Origin: Aralia elata
Taxonomy: Eukaryota; Streptophyta; Magnoliopsida; Apiales; Araliaceae
Reading direction: 5' to 3'
DNA length: 64,000 nt
Assembly: GCA_034770075.1 (NCBI GenBank)
Contig: CM068379.1
Coordinates: 40,369,130-40,433,129, forward strand
Part shown: positions 11,535 through 24,180 of the stretch, one piece after another
Position numbering within the stretch: the stretch's first letter is position 1
How the letters are laid out: every line of letters starts with the position of its first letter
Translations under genes and position numbers: made by a program
The notes under the pieces: generated by a model
Told to the model about the DNA's origin: nothing
Database searches by the model: none
What the model saw: the letters and a program-made list of their open reading frames with translations, nothing else

Positions 11535-12945
11535 TGTTAGGTTTGTATAACGCGAACATGCAATCAAATTACATAAATAAAGCGGAAGCGCGATAAAATC
11601 AGATTTTAAAATTTTTATACAAACCATCCTCATGATCTTTATTTATGCACAATTATTAATTAAATGAAAAAGATGGAGAATAAGAATTATACCCTTTGTA
11701 GAATTCTAGCTTCCTTAGGTACAAGTTCACCTCCAATTCCTTCACGTTCTCCTTGAATTTCACCGATTAAATTCCTTCCTTTGATCAACGTTAGCCACCC
11801 AAGTGTTTGGCCTCTAGAGGTGATCCACCAAGGAATAATATCTATTCAAGAAGATGGGTGTTGGCAAAATCCTAGTTTCTATCTCTATAGAAATTGCAAG
11901 TACTCTCCACAATTCTTATGCAAGAGTATATAACCCTAATCTATGATAAGACTTCTCTTATTTATAGATGTAGGAAAACCCTTCCCTAAACTATTTAGGA
12001 TTAGGGTTTCTATTCTAATTAAACTCCTTTAATTAAATTAAAATCCTAATCCAATTAGGAATTCATGTGAGAGTACTTCTATTAATTAATTCCTAATTCC
12101 TATTAGGAATTAAATAATAGTAATAGTAATAGTAATAATAATAATAAGACTCCTCTTATTAATTTATATTTAATATTTCTAAAATATTAAATAATAAATA
12201 TTAAGCTATTTAATTTATTCTATCTCCATAGACTAAATTAAATACACTTAACTTATTATTACAATTATGTCATTTACTTCTTAAATAAATATTTTTCTTT
12301 TACGGCGTGACCCTTTAGGTTCTCCATATTAAACAGGTTGTGAATAAATCAATTAGAACAATTCTAATCTTATTTAAATAAATAAATTAAACTATTTAAT
12401 TCATTTAAATAAATAATATTTATTCTACAATAAGGGTAAGTCCCCTTAGCGATCAACGACTTTCCAGATAATATAGATTTCAACATTAATCATAAAAGAA
12501 CCTTTCAATGCATAGTTACCGTACAATTCAATCCTTCTACCATATAATGTCTCAATTAAATATAAGATTCAATCCTTCTACCATACAATGTCTCAATTAA
12601 ATATAAGACATGGATTTACTATCAAGTCTTATTTTATTTAATTATATGTATTTCGATTCCCAAATGCACAACTCTAAATAATGCAAATTAGAAACTCCTT
12701 TCTAATTTCATTCTGCCTTGGCCAAGGACTACTGAGTTGTTATTTATCGAATCACATAGGACATTCACATCTTTTACTAGATGTGGTAGATTCTTTGTTG
12801 ATTATTTACCTATCTCCATGTACAACTTATTATACCCAATCATACCCTTTGATATACCCTAAAGGTCTTAAGGAACATGTCAAAGTATAACTCATCATGC
12901 ACAAGATACTATGATGATCTCAAGTCCAAGGATCACTTGTACTAG

Positions 12946-14240
12946 TGATGAGTAGGTTTTAACCTACGCGTTTGATATATCTTTTGGCTTATCCTTTACT
13001 TGTTTTTAAGTGTTTGGTAGCTTTTTACTTGTTTTGCATTGGTTTTGTAGGTCATGGCTGGTTGCAGGATTGAAAAGAAGAAAATTGGCTGGGTGCAGGG
13101 CATTTTCGCCGGGGCGAGGATTTATGAGGTATGTTTCTCGCCGGGGCGGGAGTTCGCCGGAGCGAGAACTTTTGCCTTGAATTTCTCGCTGGGGCGAGAA
13201 AGCGGCAGATGGAAATCCTGATTTTGCTGGAATGCTGTTATTTTGGAAAGATAGAAGTGATCAAGGATTCTTGCTATTAAACTTATTGAGGGACTAAAGG
13301 AGACTATAAATAGAAGATCAAGACTTGGATTTAGGGACACAGACTTATTCAGAGATTGAATTCCAGAGCTGAGCAAGGAGATTGGAGGACAAGTCAAGCA
13401 TCGTGAGAAGTTCAGATTGGAGAGTTAGAGATTATACTGAGTTTTCTTTTAATCTTTGTCCTCTGATTTGTAATTAATTATGATGACTTATTTTGGTATT
13501 CTAGTTTTTATTGTCAGTATGAACTAAATTCTTAATTAAGGCTACAATTGAACTAGTTATAATTATGAGTTGATTATCTATTTGATTTCAATTGTTCAAA
13601 TTGATGGGAGTTATCTATCTTATTTTATGCTTATTGATTAAGTGTTTGGCCAACAATTAGCGGGTTACTTTAGATGAATTCGGGAGATGAAATCTAGGGT
13701 TAGAACTGGATAAGATAGCGTGTATTCTTAATTATTGCATGTGTTGAATAATTGGATTTGTGAAGTAAATAGGAGTATTGCTTTGCTGCATGTAACAATT
13801 GGAAATTGGAACTTAATGAATTTAATCTTTTAACTTTGCATAGGAATATAGTAGAGTTATTTGGATTAGATAGATTTATTTGATCACTTGGAAAAGGGCT
13901 TATAAATGCAATTGAATTTCTGTTAACAACTCCATTGAAATGAATGATTGGAAGACATAGATAGATTGTTTTATGATAAATAACTGGGGATATTGTAGTC
14001 TTAATCATCTTAAATCTGAATTTCAACCTTTGAATTAATTGTCAGTGTTAGTATTTATTTAATTATTCTTTATCAAAAATCCCAAATTGTGATTGTTTAA
14101 TAGAATAGGCATAATTTAGATTGGTAATTGGAGATTAAAAATATAGTAATTCCTGTGGGTTCGACACTCTCTCTTATCACTTTATTACTTGTTGATCGTG
14201 TATACTTGCGCGTAATTGTCGATTGTAAAATCGGACAACA
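12946..14240 (+). mobile_element. Solo LTR E, probably Ty3/gypsy (Athila-like)
   Basis: A 1295-bp block with TG..CA ends (TGATGAGTAGG to CGGACAACA) interrupts the A2 LTR. It is flanked by ACTAG and ACTAC, a 5-bp duplication with one mismatch. It has a TATA-like CTATAAATAG near 13304-13313 and near its end GTGGGTTCGACACTC, which I associate with Athila-type LTR ends. The plus orientation follows from these two signals. There is no interior sequence, so this is a solo LTR left by LTR-LTR recombination. Its 5' part holds four GC-rich inverted repeats. Confidence 0.78.
13105..13200 (+). repeat. GC-rich inverted-repeat cluster in LTR E
   Basis: Four variants of TCTCGCCGGGGCGAGA lie within 96 bp of otherwise AT-rich LTR. 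The same motif, in its reverse-complement form, clusters in the unrelated chromovirus LTRs at 35270-35396 and 44178-44288. Confidence 0.85.
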
Positions 14241-14681
14241 ACTACTATCATTAGAGGAATTCCTATTGACAGGTGAGTAAAACTCTATTAAGTATTCCTT
14301 AGCGAGCCATGTTCAGTGAATTTATTCTCTAATAAGCACCTACATACTTGTTTTAGTGTCTCCACACAAATGATTATGAGATTAATCATCCTCTTCTTAA
14401 GAGCAAGCAACGTATGGACTAATCTATCCGGATTCACTAATCTCCTTTTTAGTAATCCAACGATTAGGAACGATTTTAGTTTGTGAGCTATCTAGAATTT
14501 AGATCTCATTAGCATGATCACCATCATGATTCTAAAAGCATTGCTCAAAACTATGGGTTTATCACATTTAATATAACAGCACTATGTAGATAATATAAAA
14601 TGCCTTTAATAACTGAATAAGATTACAAAGTATATGCTACATCATATCAAATATGATTGGCCTGTGTGCATACTACTTTCA

Positions 14682-17290
14682 ATCTCCCACTTGCACTAAA
14701 GCCAATCGTCATGGTATCTAATACCCTTCTTCTCTAAGTAACGATCATCCTACCGTTTGGATAAAGCTTCAGTAAATGGATATACAATGTTGTTCTTGAG
14801 AGTCCACTATCTCTATAGTGACTTTTCTTCTTTCAATGATTCTTCTAATCAAATGAAAGTGCCGCAACACATGTTTGAATCCAAGATGAGACTTATGAAC
14901 TATTTCTAGTTCTGTAATGAACTTTTCATCCAAACAATCAACTTGCAGCTTCATTTACAGCTATATACTTTGTCTTTGTCACTAAATCAACAACTCTTTG
15001 CTATTTTAGAACCTTTTCAATTCACTGCACCACCATTCAAGGTAATGATTTACCCTAAAGTGGATTTGTTATCGTCTTGGTCAATCTGAAAAACTTGAGT
15101 CTGTTTAACCTTCTAGTTTTAATTCAGACCTACCATGAATCATGATCACATCTTCAGTACCGGTTAAGTACTTAAAGATGTTTATCACTGTCTTACAGTG
15201 ATCTTCTCCAGAATATGACTGATCAACATCATGCCTTGTATATTCATTGCATACATGATAGTAACTCATGCGATCTCTTTTTTTATTGAGGACAATTTAA
15301 AGAGATACACTCCATGGCTCATCATCATGAGACTTCTCTTGGAGTTTGCCATACTAAACGCCTTTAGCATCGAATGAATATACATTCCTTGGGTTAAGCC
15401 GGACATCCTTTTAAATCTATCTATATAGATCTATATCCCCAATTTATAGGATGTTCCTCCCAAGTTATTCATGGAGGAATGTTTAGACAATTTTATCTTT
15501 ACTGATTGTAGCATTGGTGTGTCATTCTTTATCAGTAGTATATCAACATATAATACTAGGAATGTCACAGTGCTCCCACTAACCTTTTGTACACACTAGG
15601 TTCATTCTCATTTTTGATAAAATCAAACTCTTTTGATTGACTCATCAAAACGAATGTTCCATCTTTGAGAAGCTTGCTTCAATCCATAAATGGATCATTA
15701 TAGCTTAAAACATGATTTGCTTCAACCTTTGAAACAAATTCCTCTAGTTGTATCATACATACATTCTCCTCAAGTCTTCATTGAGCAAAGACGTCTCCAC
15801 ATTCATTTTGCCAGATTTCGTAATAAGCTGCAATCACAAGCAAAATCCAAATGGACTTGAGCATAACCGGTAATAAGATTTTATCACAGTCAACTCCTTG
15901 ACTTTATTTGAAACCTTTTAAACAAGACTGGTCTTATAGGTCTCTACCTTGCCATTTGCCCTAGTCTTTCTCTTAAAGACCCATATACACCCTTTAAGCA
16001 CTATGCCTTTCGGTGGAGTAACCAGAGTCTATACTTGGTTCTTATACATGGAGTCCATTTCGGATTTCATGGCCATCTGCCATTTCTCTGAGTGTCTTCT
16101 ACTCACAGCCTCATCATATATAACTAGATCATCATCCTCTATGATGCATACCTCATCATCATCCTCTATGATGAATCCATACCTCCTAGGTATCTTCAGT
16201 ACTCTTCCAGATTTACGATTCGGTTGTGGTACAATAGGTCTATCTACAGGTTCCTCAGTTTGACTGAAAGTTCTTTGTGGTTCTTAAACTCCTTTAAGAT
16301 CTATTACCCTCCCACTAGCTCCTTCAATGATAAACACTTTTATCCAAGAAGACAACGTGTAAGATTATAGTAATAATACCCTAAACTTTCTTTAGGATAT
16401 CCCACAAACCTGCACTTGTCAGATTTTGTCCCAAACTTATCTTTTGAAACCTTTTCACATAAGTTGGACAACCCCTTATCTTAACATACTTAAGACTAGG
16501 AATCCTCCCTATCCATAACTTTTATGGAGTCTTGGGGCTGGATTTTGAGGTTACCTTATTTTGTAGATATGCAGCCGTTTCTAGGGTATAACCCCAGATG
16601 GATATTGGAATGTTGGTAAAAATCATTATGGACCGCACCATGTCCAACAAGGTACAATTTATCCTTTTAGATACACTAATCAATTATTGCGTATCAGGAG
16701 GTGTCCATTATGAGAAAATACCATTTTGAGATGATCTAGAAACTTATTGCACAAGTATTCCTTCCTCGATCTGATCAAAAAATCTTAATACTTTGTCAAT
16801 TTGTTTCACTTCTGAATTCTTTGAACCTTTCAAACTTGTATTTCATTAAATACACAAATTCAACTCTTTGAATGATCATCTCCTTTTCTTTTACAAGTTT
16901 GTTCAATTTGTAAAATTATTTTTTATGTAAGTCAAGTTTACAAATTCTATTAAGTGATCTTCCAGTTTCAAACAAAACATTATCATATAAATAGAACAAC
17001 AATTGTTCTTAAATATAATACCAGAACCTTCCTTGTCCAACAACGGAAGTAATAATATTTCTAAAGAGAACTGAAACATAATAACAACTTATTAACTTAA
17101 TAGACTTTCCCGTAGGCATCGCTAAACTATAAGTTCCTATGGCTAATGTAGCAACCATTGCTCCATTCTCCATACGTAAGATTACTTACTCTTTGTTTAG
17201 CTTTCTACTTCTGCTTAGTCTTTGCATTGGATTGCATATGTGAGATCTATAGCCGGTATCCAATACGTAAGTAGAACCTTGACTTACAAA
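14682..17290 (-). pseudogene. A2 pol: protease, integrase, RT, RNase H, decayed
   Basis: Degenerate copia pol. The C-terminal RNase H end and PPT lie at 14682-15240, RT around 15450-16100, integrase around 16680-16800, and protease near 17100-17290. Lesions in common with A3, A4 and/or A5: stops at 16775-16777, 16708-16710 and 16684-16686 in the integrase core, one missing codon in the RT catalytic motif (YVDILL, about 15537-15556), and two RNase H deletions (near 15195-15240 and 14855-14880). Many private frameshifts are also present. No functional enzyme can be made from this copy. Confidence 0.85.
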
Positions 17291-18144
17291 AAGATTTATT
17301 TCAATCATGAACAAATATATATCTGTAACCGAAGCTTCACTAAGCTTCTTCTGGTTGGCCTCTGCAAGATTCTACTTACAGTTTTCTTTCCAGTGTCCAG
17401 GCTTATTGCAGTGGAAACAAACTCCTTTGCTATCCGCATCAGTTTTTGTTCTTATTATCCTTTGTTTTTGCCTTTCCTTATACCTTCTTTGAATTATTCT
17501 TCTTTTCAAAAAATCTTTTGGTCCCTACCAGTAAGACTTGGTCTTTCTTGGTTGGAAAATAACTCTCTATAGTTTTCAACATGTTTAAGCAACTCAGGAA
17601 GACTGATATATAGCTTATTCATGTGGAAATTCATAACAAATTGTGAGAAAGAGTCCGGAAGTGATTGCAAGATCAAATCTTGGATCAACTTTCCATCCAT
17701 GATAAAACCCTGTTGTCCTAATTGTTCAATCGAATTGATCATTTTAAGAACATGAGTCTGTACTGTAGTGTCATCGGTCATTCTAGATTGGAAGAGCTCC
17801 TTAGATATCTAATATCTAGCAGTCCTACTTTCCTCACCATTCAACTCCTTGAAGGTGCAGGAGTACAGTAAGAGCATCCATAGTTTCATGCTAACGCTGA
17901 AGCTCATTACTCATGAATACGAGCATGATGCATTGAGCCAACTGTGCATCATCTTACCACTTTTTAAAAGTAGCAATCTCTTCTTCAGAGGCATTGTCTG
18001 CAACCATTGCAGGAATAAGCATATTAAGGATATAAGATAACTTTTCAGCCTTAAGAACTATTCTCAGATTCCTTAACCAGTCCGTGTAATTCAGTCCGGT
18101 TAATTAGCATCTAATATGCTCCGCAGTGATAGTAAATTAGACAT
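17291..18144 (-). pseudogene. A2 gag, frame closed at codon 15
   Basis: ATG at 18144-18142 is followed by a conserved N-terminus (LSL-SILDAN type) and then the family frameshift, which puts a TAA at codon 15. Beyond it, gag similarity continues: CIILPLF antisense region at about 17900-18000, then MINSIEQLGQQGFIMDGKLI and SLPDSFSQFVMNFHMNKL (17620-17745), and a zinc knuckle whose four C-C-H-C ligands are still present near 17374-17420. There is a TAG in the YxIS segment (about 17806) that A3 shares but A4 and A5 do not. Confidence 0.82.
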
Positions 18145-18765
18145 TATAAAATTCTGTAAATGAATTAATAATATTTTAGCATACATTCATTTTATTAATT
18201 ACCAAAATAAATTAGGTCTTTATTTAAATTGGTATCTCCCACTATTTTCATCAAACTATATTACCCTTATAGTTCGGCAAATCTAATTAAAGATTTGCTA
18301 GTGAGAATAAGGATCCTATTTCAAATGTATATAGCCTTGTGTGACACAACAAACTATATATAAATAAATAGGTAGACAACTATTGTCAATTACATCACTA
18401 TGTAACTCTTTTTTTGTCTCTTAGATTATTTTGATCAAGTGTGACACATCCGAATCAAAATTATCTAAGTTAAGTCCAACCTAGCACTTTCATATATTCG
18501 AAAGAAAAACATTGTCCTTGTGTGACACAACAAAACAACATCGTTCAGTCTATTTATAAGCATCAAATGTGATAAAGCAACATCTTAAATATTTAATACT
18601 TGCCTTGTGTGACACAACAAACTCATATTAAATATTTAATACTCTATCGCTTTACCATGCTAAAAGGCGACGTTCGATATTCCAAATATCTTTGAACGCT
18701 TAGGACTTAATATAATTTCTTTGAGGGATTTGTAATTATTAGTTTCATCTTGTTTAGCGCGCATG

Positions 18766-18803
<38 letters not shown>

Positions 18804-19839
18804 AAATACGCGTCATATTATTTAACATGCGAAGCATGTTGTATAATATATAATATATATAGTAAGCATGCACATATAGAATACTATATTCTACCCGGAT
18901 TGATTATAAACTTTTATTCTAGTTTGGTTCACTAGATACACCAAGTGAACCATTCTAGTGAACCAAAAGGTCAAACCTAGGGTGCAAGAATTAAATTTAA
19001 TTATAACTATTACATTTAAACCCGGGCTCCATTACAAACGGGTCTTCTTGCGCTCCTTGCTCCTTTGTCTCCAATTCTTCAAAATAATTCTAACTAATCC
19101 TATTACATAAACTATTTAAAATAAATAGAAACCTTGATCAGCAGTCAAGGGGAAGTACATAGGAGGAAGATAGAATTTACATCAAGAAAAAAACTAGAGA
19201 AGACGAGGTATGCAGACCCCATTTATAAAAACCCATTCATTCAAGCATTCTCTAAAATAAATCCAATCACACATTGGTCAATAGTCCATAATCAATCCCT
19301 ATTTATTATCATACATATCTCCATATGCATCAATAAATATTATTCATCTCATGAATAATAAAACCATTCCATATATACATTGATATCATTTAATGGGCAA
19401 TATTAGTTAGTATAAAATCCAATTTCAACTCCAATTAGTTATCATGGAATCCAATTCCAACTCTAATTAGTTATCATGAAATCCAATTCTAATTAAAATA
19501 AACTTCTTTATTTTAATTATATTCCAAATCAAAATAAACTCTTTTATTTTAATTTATCCAATTTTGAATAAAAATAAACTCCTTTATTTTTAATCAAATT
19601 CCAAATCAAAATAAACTTCTTTATTTTAATTTATCAAATTTTGAATAAAAATAAACTCCTTTATTTTTAATCAAATTCCAAATCAAAATAAACTATTTTA
19701 TTTTAATTTACAAAAAAATAAAAAAAATAAGGTCAACCCTTGATCATAAACCTTTAAAAGAAATAATCAAACAAGCCTTTAAGTCAAACTTCAAACTCAG
19801 AATTATATAGTTTAAATATTAAACATTCTGATTCTTAAT
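18145..19839 (-). other. A2 leader: hairpin repeats, microsatellite, tandem AT array
   Basis: Non-coding leader between PBS and gag. It holds TTGTGTGACACAA hairpin motifs at 18337-18349, 18518-18530 and 18605-18617 and a weaker one at 18435-18450; a (CA)n(TA)n microsatellite at 18766-18803 that is short in other copies; and at about 19490-19715 a tandem array of units each with an AAAATAAAnnnnnnTTTATTTT-type hairpin. The same landmarks occur in the A3, A5 and A6 leaders. Confidence 0.75.
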
Positions 19840-19905
19840 CAAAAGTGATTCTGGTGTAGTGGTAAGGCTTCCAACATATGATCAATAGGTCAAGGGTTCA
19901 AAACC
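19840..19905 (+). other. tRNA-like / SINE-like segment with Pol III A and B boxes
   Basis: TGGTGTAGTGGTAAGG (about 19852-19867) resembles an A box and GGGTTCAAAACC (about 19894-19905) a B box, at tRNA-like spacing. The segment is split from AAACCCTCTAGCCCC (28608 on) by A3, whose AAACC duplication falls exactly at the B-box end. It is absent from the corresponding A3 leader, so it was gained by A2. It may be the head of a tRNA-derived SINE; no complete cloverleaf is evident. Confidence 0.5.
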
Positions 19906-21703
19906 TGAAAGTAGTATGCACACAAGCCAATCATATTTGATATGATGTAGTATATACTTTGTAATCTTATTCGGTTATTAAAGGCATTTTATATTATCTA
20001 CATAGTGCTGTTATATTAAATGTGATAAACCCATAGTTTTGAGCAATGCTTTTAGAATCATGATGGTGATCATGCTAATGAGATCTAAATTCTAGATAGC
20101 TCACAAACTAAAATCGTTCCTAATCGTTGGATTACTAAAAAGGGGATTAGTGAATCCGGATAGATTAGTACATACGTTGTTTGCTCTTAAGAAGAGGATG
20201 ATTGATCTCATAATCATTTGCGTGGAGACACTAAAGCAAGTATGTAGGTGCTTATTGGAGAATATGTTCACTGAACTGGCTCGCTAAGGAATACCTAATG
20301 GAGTTTTACTCGCCTGTCAATAGGAATTCCTCTAGTGATAGTAGTACAAGTGATCCTTGGACTTGAGATCATCATAGTATCTTGTGTATGATGAGTTATA
20401 CTTTGACATGTCCCTTAAGACCTTTAGGGTATAACAAAGGGTATGATTGGGTATAATAAGTTGTACATGGAGATAGGTGAATGATCAACAAAGAATCTAC
20501 CACGTCTAGTAAAAGATGTGAATGTCCTATGTGATTCGATAAATGACAACCCAGTAGTCCTTGGCCAAGGCAGAATGAAATTAGAAAAGAGTTTCTAATT
20601 TGCATTATTTAGAGTTGTGCATTTGAGAATCGAAATACATATAATTAAATAAAATAAGACTTGACAGTAATTCCATGTCTTATATTTAATTGGGACGTTG
20701 CATGGTAGAAGGATTGAATTGTATGGTAACTATGCACTGAAAGGTTCTTTTATGATTAATGTTGAAATCTATATTATCTGGAAAGTCGTTGATCGCTAAG
20801 GGGGCTTACCCTTATTGTAGAATAAATATTATTTATTTAAATGAATTAAATAGTTTAATTTATTTATTTAAATAAGATTAGAATTGTTCTAATTGATTTA
20901 TTCACAACCGGTTTAATATGGAGAACCTAAAGGGTCACACCGCAAAAGAAAAATATTTATTTAAGAAGTAAATGGCATAATTATAATAATAAGTTAAGTG
21001 TATTTAATTTAGTCTATGGAGATAGAATAAATTAAATAGCTTAATATTTATTATTTAATATTTTAGAAATATTAAATATAAATTAATAAGAGGAGTCTTA
21101 TTATTATTATTACTATTACTATTATTTAATTCCTAATAGGGATTGGGAATTAATTAATAGAAGTACTCTCACATGAATTCCTAATTGGATTAGGAGTTTA
21201 ATTTAATTAAAGAAGTTTAATTAGAATAGAAACCCTAATCCTAAATAGTTTAGGGAAGGATTTTTCCTACATCTATAAATAAGAGAAGTCTTATCATAGA
21301 TTAGGGTTACACACTCTTGCATAAGAATTGTGGAGACTACTTACAATTTCTATAGAGATAGAAACTAGGGTTTTGCCAACACCCATCTTCTTGAACAAGT
21401 ATTATTCCTTGGTGGATCACCTCTAGAGGCCAAACACTTGGGTGACTAACGTTGATCAAAGGAAAGAATTTAATCGGTGGAATTCAAGGAGAACGCGAAG
21501 GAATTGGAGGTGCACTTGTACCTGAGGAAGCTAGAATTCTACAAGGGTATAATTCTTATTCTCCATCTCTTTGGTTTAATTAATAATTGTACATAAAGAA
21601 AGATCATGGTGATGGTTTGTATAAAATTTTAAAATCTGATTTTATCGCGCTTCCGCTTTATTTATGTAATTTGATTGCATGTTCGCGTTATACAAACCTA
21701 ACA
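19906..21703 (+). repeat. 5' LTR of A3
   Basis: TGAAAGTAGTATGC to ACAAACCTAACA. A TATA box, TATAAATA, lies at 21274-21281 and marks the likely U3/R region about 420 bp before the LTR end. The element's transcript should start shortly after it. Confidence 0.95.
21274..21281 (+). promoter_or_regulatory. Putative Pol II TATA box of A3 5' LTR
   Basis: TATAAATA in the context ATCTATAAATAAGAG, conserved in every family A LTR examined (for example 28178-28185). It sits in the last quarter of the LTR, as expected for the U3/R boundary. Confidence 0.65.
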
Positions 21704-21704
21704 A

Positions 21705-21717
21705 TGGTATCAAGAGC
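21705..21717 (+). other. Primer binding site of A3 (one-base insertion)
   Basis: TGGTATCAAGAGC directly follows the LTR. It equals the initiator-Met PBS TGGTATCAGAGC with one extra A. A2 has the same insertion (28943-28955, reverse), whereas A6 has the standard form (56173-56184). Confidence 0.85.
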
Positions 21718-23320
21718 CAAACTTTATGCGAATTATTAATTGTTTTGATTCTGTATATACATTGATATGTGTTTAGAACAATTTAATTGGGCATAATTGT
21801 TTGCGTAAAATTATTATTTTATTTTATTTTTTTATTTTTGTAAATTAAAATAAAGAAGTTTATTTTGATTCAAAAAATTGGATAAATTAAAATAAAGAAG
21901 TTTATTTTGATTTGGAATTTGATTAAAAATAAAGGAGTTTATTTTTATTCAAAAAATTGGATAAATTAAAATATATTTTAATTGAAATTGGATTTCATGA
22001 TAACTAATTATAGTTGGAATTGGATTCCATGATAACTAATTGGAGTTGAAATTGGATTTTATACTAGCTAATATTGCCCATTAAATGATATCAATGCATA
22101 TATGGAATGGTTTTATTATTCATGGGATGAATGTTATTTATTGATACATATAGAGATATGTATGATAATAAATAGGGATTGATTATGGACTATTGACCAA
22201 TGTGTGATTGGATTTATTTTAGTGGATGCTTGAATGTATGAGTTTTTATAAATGGGGTCTGCGCACCTCGTCTTCTCTAATTTTTTCTTAATGTAAATTC
22301 TATCTCCCTCCTATGTACTTCCCCTTGATTGCTGATCAAGGTTTCTATTTATTGTAAATAGTTTTTGTAATAGGAATAGTTAGAATTAATTTTGAAGAAT
22401 TGGAGACAAAGGATCAAGGAGCGCTTGAAGACCCGTTTGTAATGGAGCCCAGGTTTAAATGTAATAGTTATATTTAAATTTAATTCTTGCACCCTAGGTT
22501 TGACCTTTTGGTTCACTTGGTGGTTCTAGTAAACCAAACTAGAATAAAAGTCCATAATCAATCCGGGTAGAATATAGTATTCTATATGTGCATGCTTATA
22601 TATATATATATATTATATATATTATCCAACATGTTTTGAATGTAAAATAATATGACGCGTATTTTATATATATATGTGCATGCGCGCTAAACAAGATGAG
22701 ACTAATAATAATAAATCCCTCAAGAAATCATATTAAGTCCTAAGCGTTCAAAGATATTTGGAATATCGAACGTCGCCTTCTAGCATGGTAAAACAATAGA
22801 GTATTAAATATTTAATATGAGTTTGTTGTGTCACCACAAGGCAAGTATTAAATATTTAAGATGTTGTCTTACCACATTTGATGCTTATAAATAGACTGAA
22901 CGATGTTGTTTTGTTGTGTCACCACAAGGACAGTGTTTTTCTTTCGAATATATGGAAGTGCTAGGATGGACTTAACTTGGATAATTTTGATTCGGATGTG
23001 TCACCACTTGATCAAAATAATCTAAGAGGCAAAATACAAGGAATTACATAAAGATGTAATTGACAATAGTTGTCTACCTATTTATTTATATATCGTTTGT
23101 TGTGGCACCACAAGACTATATACATTTGAAATAGGATCCTTATTCTCACTAGCAGACCTTTAATTAGATTTGCCGAACTATATATTGAGGGTAATATAGT
23201 TTGATGAAAATAGTGAGAGATACCAATTTAAAATAAAGACCTAATTTATTTTGGTAATTAATTAAATGAATGTATGCTAAAATGTTATTAAATTACAAAT
23301 TCATTTTACAGAATTTTACA
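21718..23320 (+). other. A3 leader: tandem AT hairpins and four TTGTG..CACAA hairpins
   Basis: A 1.6-kb untranslated leader. At about 21840-21975 there are about three tandem units, each with an AATAAAGRAGTTTATTTT palindrome-like core. Four copies of TTGTG-loop-CACAA are at 22826-22839, 22914-22927, 22996-23010 (weaker) and 23100-23113, roughly 85-100 bp apart. The first is flanked by palindromic TTAAATATTTAA blocks. No coding potential is evident. Confidence 0.75.
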
Positions 23321-24180
23321 ATGTCTAATTCACTATCACTGCGTAGTATATTAGATGCTAATTAACCGGACCGAATTACACGGACTGGTTAAGGAATCTG
23401 AGAATAGTTCTTAAGGCTGAAAAGCTATCTTATATCCTTAATATGCCTATCCCTGCAATAGTTGCAGACAATGCCTTTGAGGAAGAGATTGCTACTTTTA
23501 GAAAGTGGCAAGATGATGCACAGTTGGCTCAATGCATCATGCTCGCATCCATGAGTAACGAGCTTCAGCGTCAGCTTGAAACTATGGATGCTCTTACTGT
23601 ACTCCTGCACCTTCGAGGAGTTGAATGGTGAGGAAAGTAGGACTGCTAGATATTAGATATCTAAAGAGCTCTTCCAATCTAGAATAACCGATGGCACTAC
23701 AGTATAGACAAATGTCCTAAAAATGATCAATCTGATTGAACAATTGGGACAACTGGGTTTTGTATTGGATGAAGAGTTAATCCAAGATTTGATCTTGCAA
23801 TCACTCCCGGACTCTTTCTCACAATTTGTTGTGAATTTTCCACATGAACAAGCTATATGTCAACCTGCATGAGTTGCTTAAACACGTTGAAAACTATAAA
23901 GAGTCACTTTCCAACTAAGAAAGACCAAGTCTTACTAGTAGATGATTCTTCCAGGAAGCGGAAGAGGGCCAAAGGATCTTCTTAAAAGAAGAACAATTCA
24001 AAGAAGGTATAAGGAAAGGCAATAACTAAGGACACTAAGAACAAAACTGATGCAGATAGCAAAGGAGTTTGCTTCCACGGCAATAAGCCTGGATATTAGA
24101 AATGAAACTGTAAGGAGCATCTTGCAGAGGCTAACCAGAAGAAGCTTAGTGAAGCTTCGGTTACAGATATAGGTTTGTTC
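23321..24180 (+). pseudogene. A3 gag, closed at codon 15 and later
   Basis: ATG at 23321 opens 14 codons of a copia gag N-terminus and hits TAA at 23363-23365 because of a small deletion. In the shifted frame gag continues LTGPNYTDWLRNLRIVLKAE, then AFEEEIATFRKWQDDAQL and CIMLASMSNELQ (up to about 23631). Later pieces include GQLGFVMD-like and SLPDSFSQF segments. The zinc knuckle near 24066-24112 has lost one Cys (to Gly) and the His (to Tyr) and contains two stops. It shares a TAG in YxIS (about 23652) with A2. Confidence 0.85.

Larger units (their letters stand above)
11535..14681 (-). repeat. 3' LTR of A2, containing solo LTR E
   Basis: In window orientation it runs from TGTTAGGTTTGTATAACGCG to CATACTACTTTCA. 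Removing E leaves about 1.85 kb, slightly longer than the 5' LTR because of a ~43-bp tandem duplication at about 12527-12606 (ATTCAATCCTTCTACCATA units). Confidence 0.92.

Noticed and set aside
19840..19905. Functional tRNA gene
   Set aside because: A- and B-box-like blocks exist, but I could not fold acceptor and anticodon stems into a cloverleaf, and the sequence is split by A3.
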